Positions 49,945 to 60,566 of a stretch of 64,000 nt of DNA are shown piece by piece (the stretch's first letter is position 1; each line of letters starts with the position of its first letter). The notes beneath the pieces are model-generated. The model made no database searches, was not told where the DNA came from, and saw nothing but the letters and a program-made list of their open reading frames with translations. Both the position numbers and the translations under genes were made by a program. The DNA is from Chlorops oryzae (taxonomy: Eukaryota; Arthropoda; Insecta; Diptera; Chloropidae), in assembly GCA_020466095.1 (NCBI GenBank), contig CM035808.1, forward strand, positions 41,449,555-41,513,554. Reading direction: 5' to 3'.

Positions 49945-50270
49945 ATTTCTTGAGTAAAATTTTCTGCTGAATCCGAATAACTAGTCGGATTATTTTTAAG
50001 TAGAACAGTTTTTGAGATATAAGCTGTTTCCCGTTTTTTGAGTTTTGGAAAAAAGTATGGTTGGTAAATTCTAATTATCTCCGGACATATTATACTTAAC
50101 CGCTTTGAAGTTCTAAGCTATAAAATTAAGGGTATGCAATTGCCTATCATCGATGCCTAGAACACCTTTCGATCCAACCCTTGGCTTAGAAGCTAATAAT
50201 AAACTTTTCCAGAAATTTGTTTCATTTGAACAATTTTTACCAAAAAATCGGAAGAAAAAACGCAATATCA
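49945..50270 (+). repeat. Dispersed repeat, copy 2
   Basis: Homologous over about 300 bp to 32310-32610 in the same orientation (TTTTTAAGTAGAACAGTTT, TATCTCCGGACATA, ATCGATGCCTAGAACACC, GATCCAACCCTTGGCTTAG). No coding frame is shared by the two copies. Confidence 0.65.
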
Positions 50271-50367
50271 CCTTTGGGTATGCACAAATTTTTTCAACCC
50301 AACGCAAATGCTTCCGAACCATGAAAAAAATATATAATCAGTGTTGCACTGTTTTTTTCTTTTCTAG

Positions 50368-50420
50368 ATAATCTGCCAAGGAAAAAACTCCCTAAATCCC
50401 TTTTTGCCTTGGCAGATTAT
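50368..50420. repeat. Perfect 14-bp stem hairpin
   Basis: ATAATCTGCCAAGG (50368-50381) pairs exactly with CCTTGGCAGATTAT (50407-50420) around a 25-bp loop. It is possibly a very short MITE. Confidence 0.65.
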
Positions 50421-50599
50421 CCATTGTTATACTCACCGAGCACTTTCAAAAACAGTTGTAAAATTTTTGTTTACAAAAATCATGTCGCACTGTGTTACAC
50501 AATGTAAAATTTTTTTTCATTTTTGTTTCTTCTTTTGACATCAAAGAATGATCTTTTGGGAAGAAAGAAAGCCCATGTAGATAGAGATGCAACATCGCT

Positions 50600-50690
50600 C
50601 ATAAAAAACATCGATATAAGAGTATCGATGTTTCCAAAAGTCAAGCATCGATGTTCAAAATATTGACGTTTCCGCACGATATATCGATGT
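50600..50690. repeat. Cluster of ATCGAT palindromes
   Basis: Four ATCGAT sites lie in about 90 bp, three inside an ATCGATGTTT context. TATCGATA-type DRE sites bind DREF in flies, but no promoter is evident here and simple local duplication is as likely. Confidence 0.35.
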
Positions 50691-51053
50691 TTTTCCAAAA
50701 TCGCGAATTACAATTTTTTAACCTTCATTTAGAGATGATGATTGTACTAGAATCTAGTGACTAGATGCATGCAAAACGGCTCCCAGTAATGCCAATGGCT
50801 CAAAATCGAAGTCAATAATTGGCTAGCACGAATCTGAAGTCAAATTTCACCCATCACCCTCAGATTCCACCCCCAGCAACCCCCAGCATCCATCATAGGG
50901 TGAAGTTTCTAGAATACATAAAAAAAGAACTACCTATCCCACCCCAAGTTTTTTGGTGTGCTAAATACGAAGCTGAAGTCAAAATTTACCGACGACCCTT
51001 AATTTTCCATTATAACCCTTCGGAAGCCTCCCCGCAAAGGGGAGTGGTTCGAG

Positions 51054-53066
51054 TTACTGGGGATGACGCGTATCTGTTGGTTTTCTGTATATTTCAAGCT
51101 CGAAGGATCCGTTTTTTCGGTATACCAGTGTATCTAGAAATGCTAGGCTGCCGTTATTCTCTTGTTCGTAGGTGAATTCGATGTTTTTGTGCGCTCTGTT
51201 CAGTTTCTCAACTATTTCCTGCAATTTTCCCCTTTTTATGATAGCGAAAATATCGTCTACATATCTGATCCATACTCTTGGGATGTCGTTGTTTCCCTTC
51301 AATTTTGCTTCTAATCTGTTTATGAAAAGCTCTCATAAGAGTGATGAAAGTGGGTTTCCCATCGGTGATCCTTTGGTGTGTTTATAGATTTTTCCCCTGA
51401 ACGTGAAGTAGTTTTCCCCCATGCAGAGTTGAGCTAGTTGGATAGGGTTGACGACTTTGACTTTGTTAACTGTTTTCCTCAACAGTTCCTCTTCTAGGTT
51501 TCTTATTGCTTCCTTTACGTTGACGCTTGGATACAGAGCTTTTACATCGAAAGACACAATTTCTTCATCTTCATATATGCGTTCTGATGCTATTTTTTTG
51601 GCGAACATTTTGGAGTTTTTCACTGAAAACTCGTTTTCGTCTCCCAGAATTCTTGTGAGTTCTTGGATTAAGCATTTTGCGACGCTTCGTATGCTTCATA
51701 TTTTTTTTTTCGAACCCTAGATATTTTGCGCACTTTTCGATGCAATTTTTCATTTTGCTAATGATTCATGGGGTCATTCCTGAATTCCCTATAGGGCCCG
51801 TTTCAAATTTTTTCCTGGACTCTTAAGTCGTATTCTTCTTTATCCATGATAACTAGTGCGTTTACTTTATCTGCTTTCAACTAATATACAGGTATATCGT
51901 TTAACTCTTTTAGTAATTTCCTTTCCTTGTTTTGTGTACGCAGGGTGGGTGGGTGTATTCTGTTCTTCGCTGAATTCTTTTGACGATTGGTTGATGACAA
52001 GGTTTTCTACACCGAGAGAAAAAGGTAGTTATATTAACTGAAAAAGCAGGTTAAAATAACCGAGTTCACCGTTAATTTTTAGCTTATGTGTAGTAGCGGT
52101 CGATTCAACAGTACAAACACAGTCAATAGGGATATAACTACCTGATGGTTGATATAACTGTCCCGCGGTTAAATCAACTGTCACCAGCGACTGGGAAAAA
52201 AAAATTTATTTTTTGCTTTGACTTTTTTTTTTTACCTTCTTTTATTAATATTTTTTTTTTTTATTAAATTATTATATTTTTTCTTTATTTATTTGTTTCT
52301 TTTTAAATCTTTTTCTCTTTCATCTCTTTAAATTTTCTCGCCTCGGGCGAGCCTTGAACCGCAGACCACCACTTCGCTGGGCGAACGTCTTAACCATTAC
52401 GCTAAACGAACGAATGTAATTTGTTGGTCAAAACGCTCACTTGAGCTTATGGTTGCAAAATTTTTTGCTTGAAAATGAACCATTAAAAAAAATTAAATAA
52501 AATAAAATCTTAAAAATTTAGGAGAAAATTTTTGCCTTAAAAAACAACTACACTCTGAACAAAAAAAAAAACTGTAATTAAAAAAAAAAATCCAGAAAAA
52601 TTCCCGCCGCCAGCAGGGATAGAACCCCGAATCTCACGACGGTCAACTCACAGCTTAAACAACTGAGCTATTTCACACTCCGGAGACGGTTGATCAGAAT
52701 GCGAACTTATACGTCTAAGTGAACGAAAGCGAATTTGAACATAAAAAGTGACTACTTTTCAACTGTTGATTTGACTTCCTTTTTCAGTGCATTTAACGGG
52801 GAATACAGTTAATTTGACCACTCTTACTTTAACTGTTCTAAGTGGTTGATTTAACAGTTCTTATTTCTCTCGGTGTACTTAATTCATGTAGGCTTATTTT
52901 GCTGAGGTTGTGTTGTGTTGATTGTTTTTAGCTTTTTGGCATGGCTGATCAATTTCTTTTTCCTTTCGTACATCTCGGTGGTCTTTCTTTTCTTCGAAAT
53001 GGTCGAACTGAACTGATACTCCTTGGCTAGTTTTAAGTGAAAGTAATACGCTTCTTGGGTCTTCAT
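51054..53066 (-). pseudogene. Penelope-like element reverse transcriptase, broken
   Basis: On the minus strand one frame (51623 down to 51054) carries RT motif A (SFDVKALYPSV), the GSPMGNPLSSLL motif, a TGA stop at 51333-51335, then in the same frame ELFINRLEAK, the YVDDIFAI catalytic box, SLAFLDTLVY and IYRKPTDT. These are typical of Penelope-like elements. Further upstream, in shifted frames, are KADKVNALVIMDKEEYD (51818-51880), NLVINQSSKEFSEEQ (near 51990) and a basic N-terminal segment up to 53066. The coding region is split by the TA-flanked element at 52010-52875. The GIY-YIG endonuclease end is missing. Stops, frameshifts and the insertion make it inactive. It lies just upstream of the M13 peptidase exons. 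Confidence 0.8.
52010..52875. mobile_element. 866-bp CACCGAGAG-ended element carrying two tRNA-like modules
   Basis: The left end is CACCGAGAGAAAAAGG, the right end in reverse complement CACCGAGAGAAATAAG, with TA at 52008-52009 and 52876-52877. It carries minus-strand tRNA-like modules at 52339-52409 (TAGCGTAATGGTTAAGACG, GCGGTTCAAGGCTC) and 52612-52690 (ATAGCTCAGTTGTTTAAGC, GGGGTTCTATCCCTG). The core matches the element at 40905-41847, which has unrelated ends. It has inserted into the Penelope-like reverse transcriptase. No protein is encoded. Confidence 0.85.
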
Positions 53067-53376
53067 ATCTAATTCGGATGGAATCTCCTATTGCTTTTGT
53101 TTCTAATTGTTTTAGTGTTGTCTGCTAGACTTTCTTCGATTTTATTGAGATCTTGTGGCTGACTGGTGTGATCTTTTTCTTGTTGCATTCCGTTAGGAAC
53201 GCAATGTGTTTGCTAATTTTCACCAAAGAGTTTCTTGGAAAATAATGAAATCAACTCGTTTCTTTTTTTTCGTTTGCAGCAAAATGATTCATCGAGATAA
53301 AAGACAAAGGAACTCAATAATTTAAGCTTTCTGATTAACTTCAACCTCAATTTTTAACTCAACATTCCGGGGTGAA

Positions 53377-54339
53377 ATGTCTCTAAATCAAGGAAAATAT
53401 AAGCCCAGCATAGCTGTGATCGATGAAGTCGATGATCGTAATTTCAAATCGGATGATCTGCCGAAACAGCAGCAAATCGAGGGTAGTGAAACAGCGCCGT
53501 TGACGGCGAAGAAACATAAGTTGAGTCTGGACGATAAGCTTCCCGGCAAGGACATTGAGTCCCACAAGGATGGTCGAACACGAAGCGGACATGGGGATGG
53601 AGCTCAAAACTCAAATGGCAATGGCAATGGCTCAGTAAATGGAATCCGAGGTGAGTTAAGATTGATGCATTTTTTCTTTAACAGACACCCAAAAAAAAAA
53701 ATCATCGATTAGAATCATAACACGAAACTATTCCATGCACTAATCCAGTTTAAATGTGCTCTGCTCTAAAGCATTTCTGCTTCCAGGACGTTTGTCAATC
53801 GATGCTCTGATGGGTTTATCGCGTAAGCGACGTATAATGTACATCACCACAGCTTGTCTATGTGCCGTATTACTGGTGATAATCATTTTCATGATTGCAT
53901 TTTGGCCAGAGGTGCCATTTTATTTAAAAGCGGAATTATGTTTGGAGAAAGAATGCGTCGATGTCGGTCGCCAGATACTGCTATGGGCCAATACATCGAA
54001 ACGCCCGTGCCAGGAAACGTACGATTGGGCTTGTGGTAATTTTGCCAACGAGTATGCCGACAATGATTATTATGTAATGAAACGTGGTGAATGGAACTAT
54101 AAGACTTACAATGAATATCAAGGTTAGTCATGATGAATTTTTATCATAATTCCATTAAATTTCAAATCTTTTCGCAGAACTTAATGAATTGAATCGCCTT
54201 ATATCAATGCTGCCGACATCGGGTGTCTCCTATTCGGTGGAGTCTATGATTTTGAGTCTATATCGCTCATGCAGAGAAATCGATGCACTGGATAAGAGCC
54301 AATCGGATTTATTATTAAAGAAGGCCATGAATTCAGTCG
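53377..54339 (+). CDS. M13 (neprilysin-like) peptidase, N-terminal exons only
   Basis: Three coding exons are visible: 53377-53650, 53787-54122 and 54178-54339, all with GT-AG borders and phase 1. An upstream acceptor (TTTGCAG at 53279) suggests a separate non-coding first exon. The product begins with about 105 polar cytoplasmic residues including a Gly/Asn run, then a single membrane span ([20 protein letters not shown]), giving type II topology. The extracellular part starts with the M13 signature of paired cysteines: [15 protein letters not shown], then [18 protein letters not shown]. Family members are zinc endopeptidases that cleave small peptides outside the cell. The HExxH zinc site and the rest of the domain are not found before 64000, so they must lie beyond the window across an intron of over 9.6 kb, or the gene is truncated. 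Confidence 0.85.
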
Positions 54340-54747
54340 GTAAGCGTTAAAATAAATATACCTAAGAAGAGATAAGACTATGTCAACATACGGTTATGGA
54401 AATTGAATAGAATTGTATATATTAACCGTATTCCATGGATGCCGCGAGCCAGACATAGGAGCAGGGGAGAGGGCTGGGTTGTGAACCGGGTTTTGTTTTT
54501 GGTCTGTAACTTTTTACAGAATAAAGATACCGAAGAATACAAAGTACTGTTGGAAAATTGAATCATTTGCATCTTTTTTAGATTTGTGTTTCGATCGATA
54601 GGTAAATTTCTATGGCGAATTTTAGAAGGACGTGATTTTTGGGGGTTTCAGAAAAGAGGCTGGGTGTGACCCATCGGGGCAATTCCTGATGAAATGTGGA
54701 AAATTGGAAGTGAAACACTCATAAATGTAGGAAAAGTGAAAAGAGCA
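54340..54747. other. M13 intron, left part
   Basis: No feature apart from a GC-richer patch at 54430-54500; nothing could be assigned. Confidence 0.45.
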
Positions 54748-54753
54748 TTTATT
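54748..54753 (-). terminator. Poly(A) signal of the zinc-finger pseudogene
   Basis: On the minus strand AATAAA lies about 35 bp after the pseudogene stop codon, in the position expected for its own 3' end. Confidence 0.45.
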
Positions 54754-54786
54754 TACAACACATTTTGTAGACATAAGGTAATGAAT

Positions 54787-55180
54787 TTACTGTGGATTAT
54801 CACCATCATCATCATAATCATCATCCGCATCGGAATCGTAATGTTTGCATTTGAAATACGAATGTTTCATATCGGCGAACTTCAAGTGGCGGCCACATGA
54901 GTTGCATTTGATGGCGTTATTGGGAGTAAGTTCTTTTAGAAAAACCCGCAAACAAATACAGCAAAAATCGATGTCTTCATCCGATGGTTTTGATGGTGTT
55001 CATGCTTTTTTTTTTTTTTGTGTTGGAACGCTTAGCTGGTGGAAGTTGTGCCTTCTTTTTGGCTGACTTTCCTGCTGACTTCGACGTTGATGCTTGTTTC
55101 TTTTGCTTCAAAATATGCATTTTGTTTGGAGAAGTCAATTCGCAGCTTTCCATTGCCTTCCGGCAGGTATAGCCGGTTCA
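54787..55180 (-). pseudogene. Lys-rich protein with PHD/RING-like zinc finger, frameshifted
   Basis: Minus strand. One frame from about 55178 reads RKAMESCELTSPNK and then a Lys/Ser/Ala-rich stretch (KSAGKSAKKKAQLPPAKRSN). At a run of 13 A the frame shifts, and the continuation is SDEDIDFCCICLRVFLKEL, TPNNAIKCNSCGRHLKFADM, KHSYFKCKHYDSD and an Asp-rich end DDDYDDDGDNPQ before the TAA at 54787-54789. The C-x2-C, C-x2-C, H, C spacing suggests a PHD- or RING-like finger. Two expected cysteines are Phe and Tyr here. The intact stop and poly(A) signal mark a real former 3' end. It may derive from a transposase C-terminus or a host gene; I cannot tell which. Confidence 0.55.
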
Positions 55181-55227
55181 GCGGCGAACAATTAGAATAA
55201 AGGAAAATAAGTGAACCACAAATATAC

Positions 55228-55334
55228 AGGCATGCTCTAGAAATCGAATCCCCATAAAAAATTTAAAATTTCTATTGAAATCTGATTAATTTCGATTTTT
55301 CAGATTTTTCGGATTGGATTTCTAGAGCATGCCT
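55228..55334. repeat. 107-bp MITE-like element
   Basis: Ends are AGGCATGCTCTAGAAATC on the left and the same in reverse complement on the right (about 23/24 over 24 bp). The centre is AT-rich. It lies just upstream of the zinc-finger pseudogene frame. Confidence 0.75.
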
Positions 55335-56568
55335 AATAGTAAAATTAAATAAAACGACTTTGTTTCAATGTATTTGATGATATTTGACAGTTCTGATACA
55401 ACCCTAGCATGGAATACGGATTGTTAGCAAACCAGCCATGGCGCAAATTTGGAAATGTAAAAAACAAAATACCTAAAATCTCAATACGACAAACCAATAT
55501 TAGATCGAAAACTATAATCAAAACACTTACCAAATATGCATAGCTCTTACCTTTTTGACATAAATTAAGCAGCTTGGATAGCACTCTATAAACAATATAA
55601 AAACTTTGCACGATCAGTTTTCAATACCACTACTTTAGCTGCCACAATCAGTCCGAGTGTAAACTTCTATTTCAGCACAAAAACTGGCTAATGATAAAAG
55701 CTTACACAGAAAGATGACGATAGCGGTCAAGTTGGGGAAAAGATAGTGCTGACGGTTCACAACCCAGGCCTCTACCCTTCGTATAAGTTGATTTAATACG
55801 ACGAAATATCTTCTATAAGCACTAATTGGAAAAAGAACAAAATTATTCAGGGTAAAAAAAGATCCAAGTCCAGCATATTTAATTCTTAAAACAATATTTC
55901 GCAGGGCACCCAAACATGAAAAAATACTCATTTTATTTATGTTTAAGGCCTGGAATATGTATACATGCACTACCATGTTATGTTAGTTTGACCGTAGCTC
56001 GACTAATACACGTTATTAATCAGTACAACATTTAGGCATATCGAGCATAAGTGTTTGACGTTTTAATTTCTTGCAAAGTCATACCGAGATACTACGAAAA
56101 AGCATAGCCAAGATATATATTGAATTGTTTGAACCACATGAAATAATTTTAATTGTTATTAATAAACCAATTATTGATAATAACAGGAGGGCATATGAGA
56201 ATATTGAAATATTCTAGGCCAATAATTGCACATATTTTTGACAGAACGTTTTCCTCACTGATGGATTCTACGTGGTCCTAAAAGAAAAGATTTGGTGTCT
56301 TATCAACTCAATTATGGGTTTTAATTTGTTGAGTTAACCCCAATGTGAAACTGAATACAATTTCCTACAACTTCTTCTCTTGATTTTTTTTTTTTTGAAA
56401 TCGTTTTGCCAGAAAATTTAAATCATTCTTTTCATAACTTCAATTATTTGCATCATTAATTTTTGCTTTGTTTTTTTTTTTCGAATTTTATTAAAAATTT
56501 TTGTCGTTTATACAACTGGAAACAGATTTTTTTTTTTTAACTAACGAACGAAAAATGCGAGTTGAGCT
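55335..56568. other. M13 intron / 3' flank of the Tweedle gene
   Basis: AT-rich, no gene. Its right end should contain the Tweedle 3' UTR. Confidence 0.5.
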
Positions 56569-57594
56569 TTATATTCTGCCTGGTGGTAAGTAAGTTGCAC
56601 TCTGACCACCGCTTGAGAAGCCACCTGAGCCAATGCCACCAATTCCAGAACCGCCAAATACGGAGCCACCTAGTCCATGGCCGCCAAATCCAGAGCCACC
56701 GAGTCCAGATCCACCAAGTCCAGATCCAGATCCACCACCAAATCCAGCTCCACCAAGTCCACCACCAATGCCTGAGATTCCAGCGCCGCCATCTAGTGAT
56801 CCGATAACAGATTGAACTGGTGCAATGCCGCCATTAGCATGCTCAGATGTGCCTTGGATTCGGTCATATTCGGCTGTTGAAAAGGACAAGTATTACTCAA
56901 TGTCTTTCACTTTCCAAAATCACATTGTATAAGCTCACCTTGAATTGTTCTTTGGGCATGTTGTGCCTCCGCTTCAGTCTTGTATTTGATAAAGTGTACT
57001 TCTGGTTTACTTGGCACTGTTGGTGCTGGCGTCGCAATGTCATTAACCTCCAAAGCCGAATCCTTCTTGGTCAACACATAAATTGCAGTCTTTTCCTCTT
57101 GCGGTGCATATTCAGCAGAAAGGTGAACGTTGGCATTGCTTGAAGTTGGTGCCTTAATGAAAACAACACGATAATTCTTTTGCGGACGTCCAATGACGAA
57201 GTGCTTTCGGGTCTCCAAATTATCATGGTCCTCAGGTGCAGCGACCGTATAGAATTGTTTGTGTACGATTGGTGCAGCATATCCGCCCGATTGTTGATAG
57301 CCCGAACCGTGACTGCCACCAAATCCAGCACTTGGTGCACTCAAGAAACCGCTGCCACCACCCAAGCCGCCCAATCCTCCTAATCCGCTTCCACCGCTCG
57401 ATAGACCACCGGATCCGAAACCGCTGCCACCACTGCCCAAGGAACCGGAAACGCCGGTACCGTAATTGTACTGCGGCTTGGCATGGGCAGCAGCTATCAG
57501 TGCACAGAGGGCCTGTCAGTAAAGAATTCTAATTGATATAAACCGAATTTAATAATTGAATTCAAAATGTTAGTTTTACCAAAAACAGACGCAT
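56569..57594 (-). CDS. Tweedle-family cuticular protein
   Basis: Three exons: 57580-57594 (five codons), 56939-57512 and 56569-56873, totalling 298 codons (297 aa). The first intron splits the signal peptide (MRLFL / ALCALIAAAHA), a structure common in cuticle genes. After KPQYNYG come Gly/Ser repeats, then the DUF243 (Tweedle) domain with its four blocks: KQFYTVAAPED, RKHFVIGRPQKNYRVVFIKA, KTAIYVLTKK and EVHFIKYKTEAEA. The C-terminal third is a second Gly-rich array of GGSGLGG-type units ending in YLPPGRI. Tweedle proteins are secreted structural parts of the insect cuticle that affect body shape. The gene lies on the strand opposite the M13 peptidase, downstream of its visible exons and probably inside an intron. 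It resembles Drosophila TwdlE-type proteins, but the exact orthologue is not certain. Confidence 0.9.
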
Positions 57595-57641
57595 TTTCCT
57601 AAATGTTTGAGTTATGAATCTATTTAATTGAGGTTTGCTTT

Positions 57642-57681
57642 GAAACTGATAATACACTCTTGTCAGTCTTTCGTTTTTATA
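57642..57681 (-). promoter_or_regulatory. Tweedle core promoter: TATA box and initiator
   Basis: On the minus strand TATAAAAA (57674-57681) is followed, about 34 bp later, by ATCAGTTTC (57642-57650), which fits the arthropod initiator TCAGT. This places transcription start about 50 bp before the Tweedle start codon. Cuticle genes typically have such TATA-Inr promoters. Confidence 0.65.
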
Positions 57682-59110
57682 GTTGCAAAATTTTGAGCTA
57701 TACATACCCGTTTGAAAATTTTGTTTTATTTCCAGTGATTTTGTTTTATGTATTCAACTTGGCCATATATTTTGCATTTAGAGGAAGATAATAGTCGATG
57801 TTCCAAAATTTATTTTTTATTATTTGCTTCTCTTCTTTGGGTCTGCTTGATTAATTGCATGACGTCTGAAGGTGGGCTTCTTGTCTTGGCTATTACCGCT
57901 TTTTGCTTGTGTTTCGAAGATAGATATGCGGGTCTTGAAACGCATTCTTCTCTTCGTATTGAGTGTCATCTTTGCTTTCATTCATGAATTTTGCAAGAAA
58001 AAAAATTGCTTTTTGAAATAAAATTGAAGAAACTAATCATAGCAATTTATAGATAATATTTTTATAGTCGGTCTTCTTCGATTCAAATTTTTTTTTTTTT
58101 TTTGTTTTGGTTTAATTTTAATGCAAATTAAAGCTCATCTCCTCATTTGATGATGCAGGCAATGGTGTGTTTATTTACTTCTCCATTTGTGTGTCTAGGA
58201 AGCAATATGACGATCTTTTCATTGGAGCTTTATAATCGCAATTTTAAAAAGCGATAAAAATAAAGAGCACAGCATAAAGCTTATTTATATTTTTTGTAAA
58301 TTTGATAAAAATAGAATTTATGTTCGAAAATTCAACTCGGTTTTATAATATCTTATTGTAGCTTTATTCATAAAAAATGGAAGAGATGTTTCACTGACCT
58401 ATTGCCATATTGGCACACCTTGATTCACATTAAGATAATCTTTACTACCTTTAAGTCTTAGTCTTTATGGTTTCTTTTTAAGATGATGGCGTTTCTACCC
58501 TCATAACATAACAAACCTCGCGAATTTATGTACTACTTTTTTCGTAAATGATATATTTATATATACATACATACAGTTTTGGTTGAAAGCAAAGCATGAT
58601 GAAAAGGTTAAATAAGAATCAAAAGAGAGCCTATATTAGATACAAAAGAGGAATTTCTTCATTTGTCCCTTACTTTCAATTCAATATTCAACGAATAGGT
58701 AAATGCTATTATTTTGACCGCAGCTGTACATAGAGATTCTCTCAACATAGCGAAAACTTCCTACTTGTTTTATTGAAGCTATTTTTGGGCGCAAATATAG
58801 GTCAATGTCACTCTTAAATCTGGTCATTCGGTTTTTAATTAAGAAACTAAAATTTGCATTTTTTGACGATGTTTTATTTTTTTTTATTCGACTTTTGTAG
58901 AAAAACTGGTCTCTTTACGGAATTGATAATAATTTCGCTCATCATCAGACAACTTTGATGACTTCCGAGAAAATGACCAATAAGAGAACTTAATTACCGG
59001 AAAGAGTTGGAACAAATTATACTCATGCTGAAATATTTTGTGTCCAACAGAGGCGTAGGTAGGATTTGGAAAGGGGCGAAGGTTTTGCAAAACTTAATTG
59101 TGATAAAATA
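57682..59110. other. Upstream of Tweedle, no gene recognised
   Basis: AT-rich sequence, with no supported gene or element. Confidence 0.5.
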
Positions 59111-59267
59111 TATGAGCCCTTGATATTGAAAGTGGTATATGTCAAACATTTTTAAAATCTAGTTTATCAGCTATTTCATATCACATCCTAATAAATTAAC
59201 GTATTCTGAAGTAAAACTAGAATGTGAAATTTTTGACTTATACCACTTTCATAATCAAGGGCTCATA
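59111..59267. repeat. 157-bp MITE-like element beside the mariner
   Basis: Arms of roughly 55 bp are inverted copies: TATGAGCCCTTGATATTGAA on the left and TATGAGCCCTTGATTATGAA on the right in reverse complement, continuing through AGTGGTATA and GTCAAA. The mariner begins 9 bp further right. Confidence 0.75.
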
Positions 59268-59275
59268 AGTATATA

Positions 59276-60564
59276 TTAGGTGTAGTAAAAAGAAATCCAT
59301 TATTTTTGCATTAAATTGAGGGCTTTATTTAAGATAGTTAGAATGACCCGATTTAGGTCAAATATGCGCCGTTTTGTTCGATAACTTGTTGCCATTTTAA
59401 AGGTAATTTCATTATGCCTCTCTCATAGAAGCCCTCGTTCCTATTAGCAAAAAATTGAGACAGTCGAATTTCAGAAGCCTCTCTTGAAGCGAATGTTTCA
59501 CCAGCAAAATTGTTCGCCATGGACAGGAACAGATGGTAATCACTTGGTGCCAGGTCTGGACTATAAGGTGGATGCAGAAGAACCTCCCAACAAAACTCCC
59601 GGAGCTTCTGGCGAGTCACTATCGATGAGTGTGGCCTGGCGTTGTCCTGATGGAACACAATTCCTCTCCTATTGGCCAAAGCTGGCCGCTTATGGGCGAT
59701 TGCTTCCTTCAGACGGTCCAATTGTTGACAGTAGAGTTCCGAGTTAAGAGTTTTGCCGTATGGGAGCAGCTCATAGTAGATAATTCCCTGCCAATCCCAC
59801 CAAACACACAGCAAAACCTTCCTGGCCGTCAATCCTGGCTTGGCCACCGTTTCCGCCGGTTCACCGTGTTTCGACCACGACCGTTTTCGCTTGACGTTGT
59901 CGTAAGTGACCCACTTTTTTATCACCAGTCACCAACCGCTTCAGAAATGGGTCGATTTTGTTGCGGTTCAGCAGCGATTCGCAGATGGAAATTCGGTCTG
60001 TGAGGTTTTTTTGCGTTAACTCGTGTGGCACCAATACATCGAGCTTCTTTGTGTATCCAGCCTTATTCAAATGGTTCCAAACGGTTTTTTGTGCAATCTT
60101 TAGCTCTTTTGCAATCGAAACAGTGCTAACATGACGGTCGGACTCGATAATTTCCATGATTTTATCGACATTTTCGACAATTGGCCTTCCAGTGCGTGGT
60201 GCATCCTTGACATCGAAGTTACCGGAACGGAATCGACGAAACCAAAATTGCGCATGATTGGTTGTTACAGTATCAGGTCCATAAACGCTATTCACATTTT
60301 CAGCCGCCTGGCTTGCGTTTTCTCCCTTATCGAAGAAAAACTGTAAAATGTAGCGAATTTTCTCTTTGCTGATGTCCATCTTTGACAAGCTCTCAAACAA
60401 AACTGAATCAATCAATCAAAAAAGTGTCAAAAAAGCTTTTTTAGTAGGAACTGTCATCTTTCTAATGCCCCCTAGCGGAACACGATCGGACTTATACAAC
60501 GCGAGATGCAGATAAATAACGCCATCTATTGGAAAAATAATGGATTTCTTTTTACTACACCTAA
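59276..60564 (-). mobile_element. 1289-bp mariner element with perfect termini
   Basis: Terminal inverted repeats are identical over 32 bp (starting TTAGGTGTAGTAAAAAGAAA), at 59276-59307 and 60533-60564. TA flanks both ends (59274-59275 and 60565-60566). The length fits a full mariner (about 1.3 kb). It encodes one transposase on the minus strand, broken by a single frameshift. Identical ends suggest a fairly recent insertion. Confidence 0.93.
59353..60415 (-). pseudogene. Mariner transposase with one frameshift
   Basis: The first part (likely start MDISKEKIRY near 60379) has the helix-turn-helix region, RTGRPIVENV and VPHELTQKN, up to RLVTGDKK. There a run of six A (about 59912-59917) contains one base too many. 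The next frame continues with WVTYDNVKRKRSW, LCVWWDWQGIIYYELL, the second catalytic Asp in FHQDNARPH and the mariner signature YSPDLAPSDYHLF with the third Asp. The D,D34D triad is therefore all present but split between two frames. The C-terminus ends at NGAYLT. The similarity is closest to mariners of the mellifera/mauritiana type as I recall them; the subfamily is not certain. Confidence 0.88.
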
Positions 60565-60566
60565 TA

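Noticed and set aside
53284..53325. Alternative upstream start codon for the M13 peptidase
   Set aside because: The frame from this ATG meets a stop after about 13 codons; it is at most a short upstream ORF.
54984..55172. Plus-strand 62-codon frame rich in Phe/Cys
   Set aside because: It is antisense to the Lys-rich zinc-finger pseudogene, which has better protein features.
56562..56815. Pro/Gln/His-rich frames on the plus strand
   Set aside because: They are antisense to the Gly-rich repeats of the Tweedle gene.
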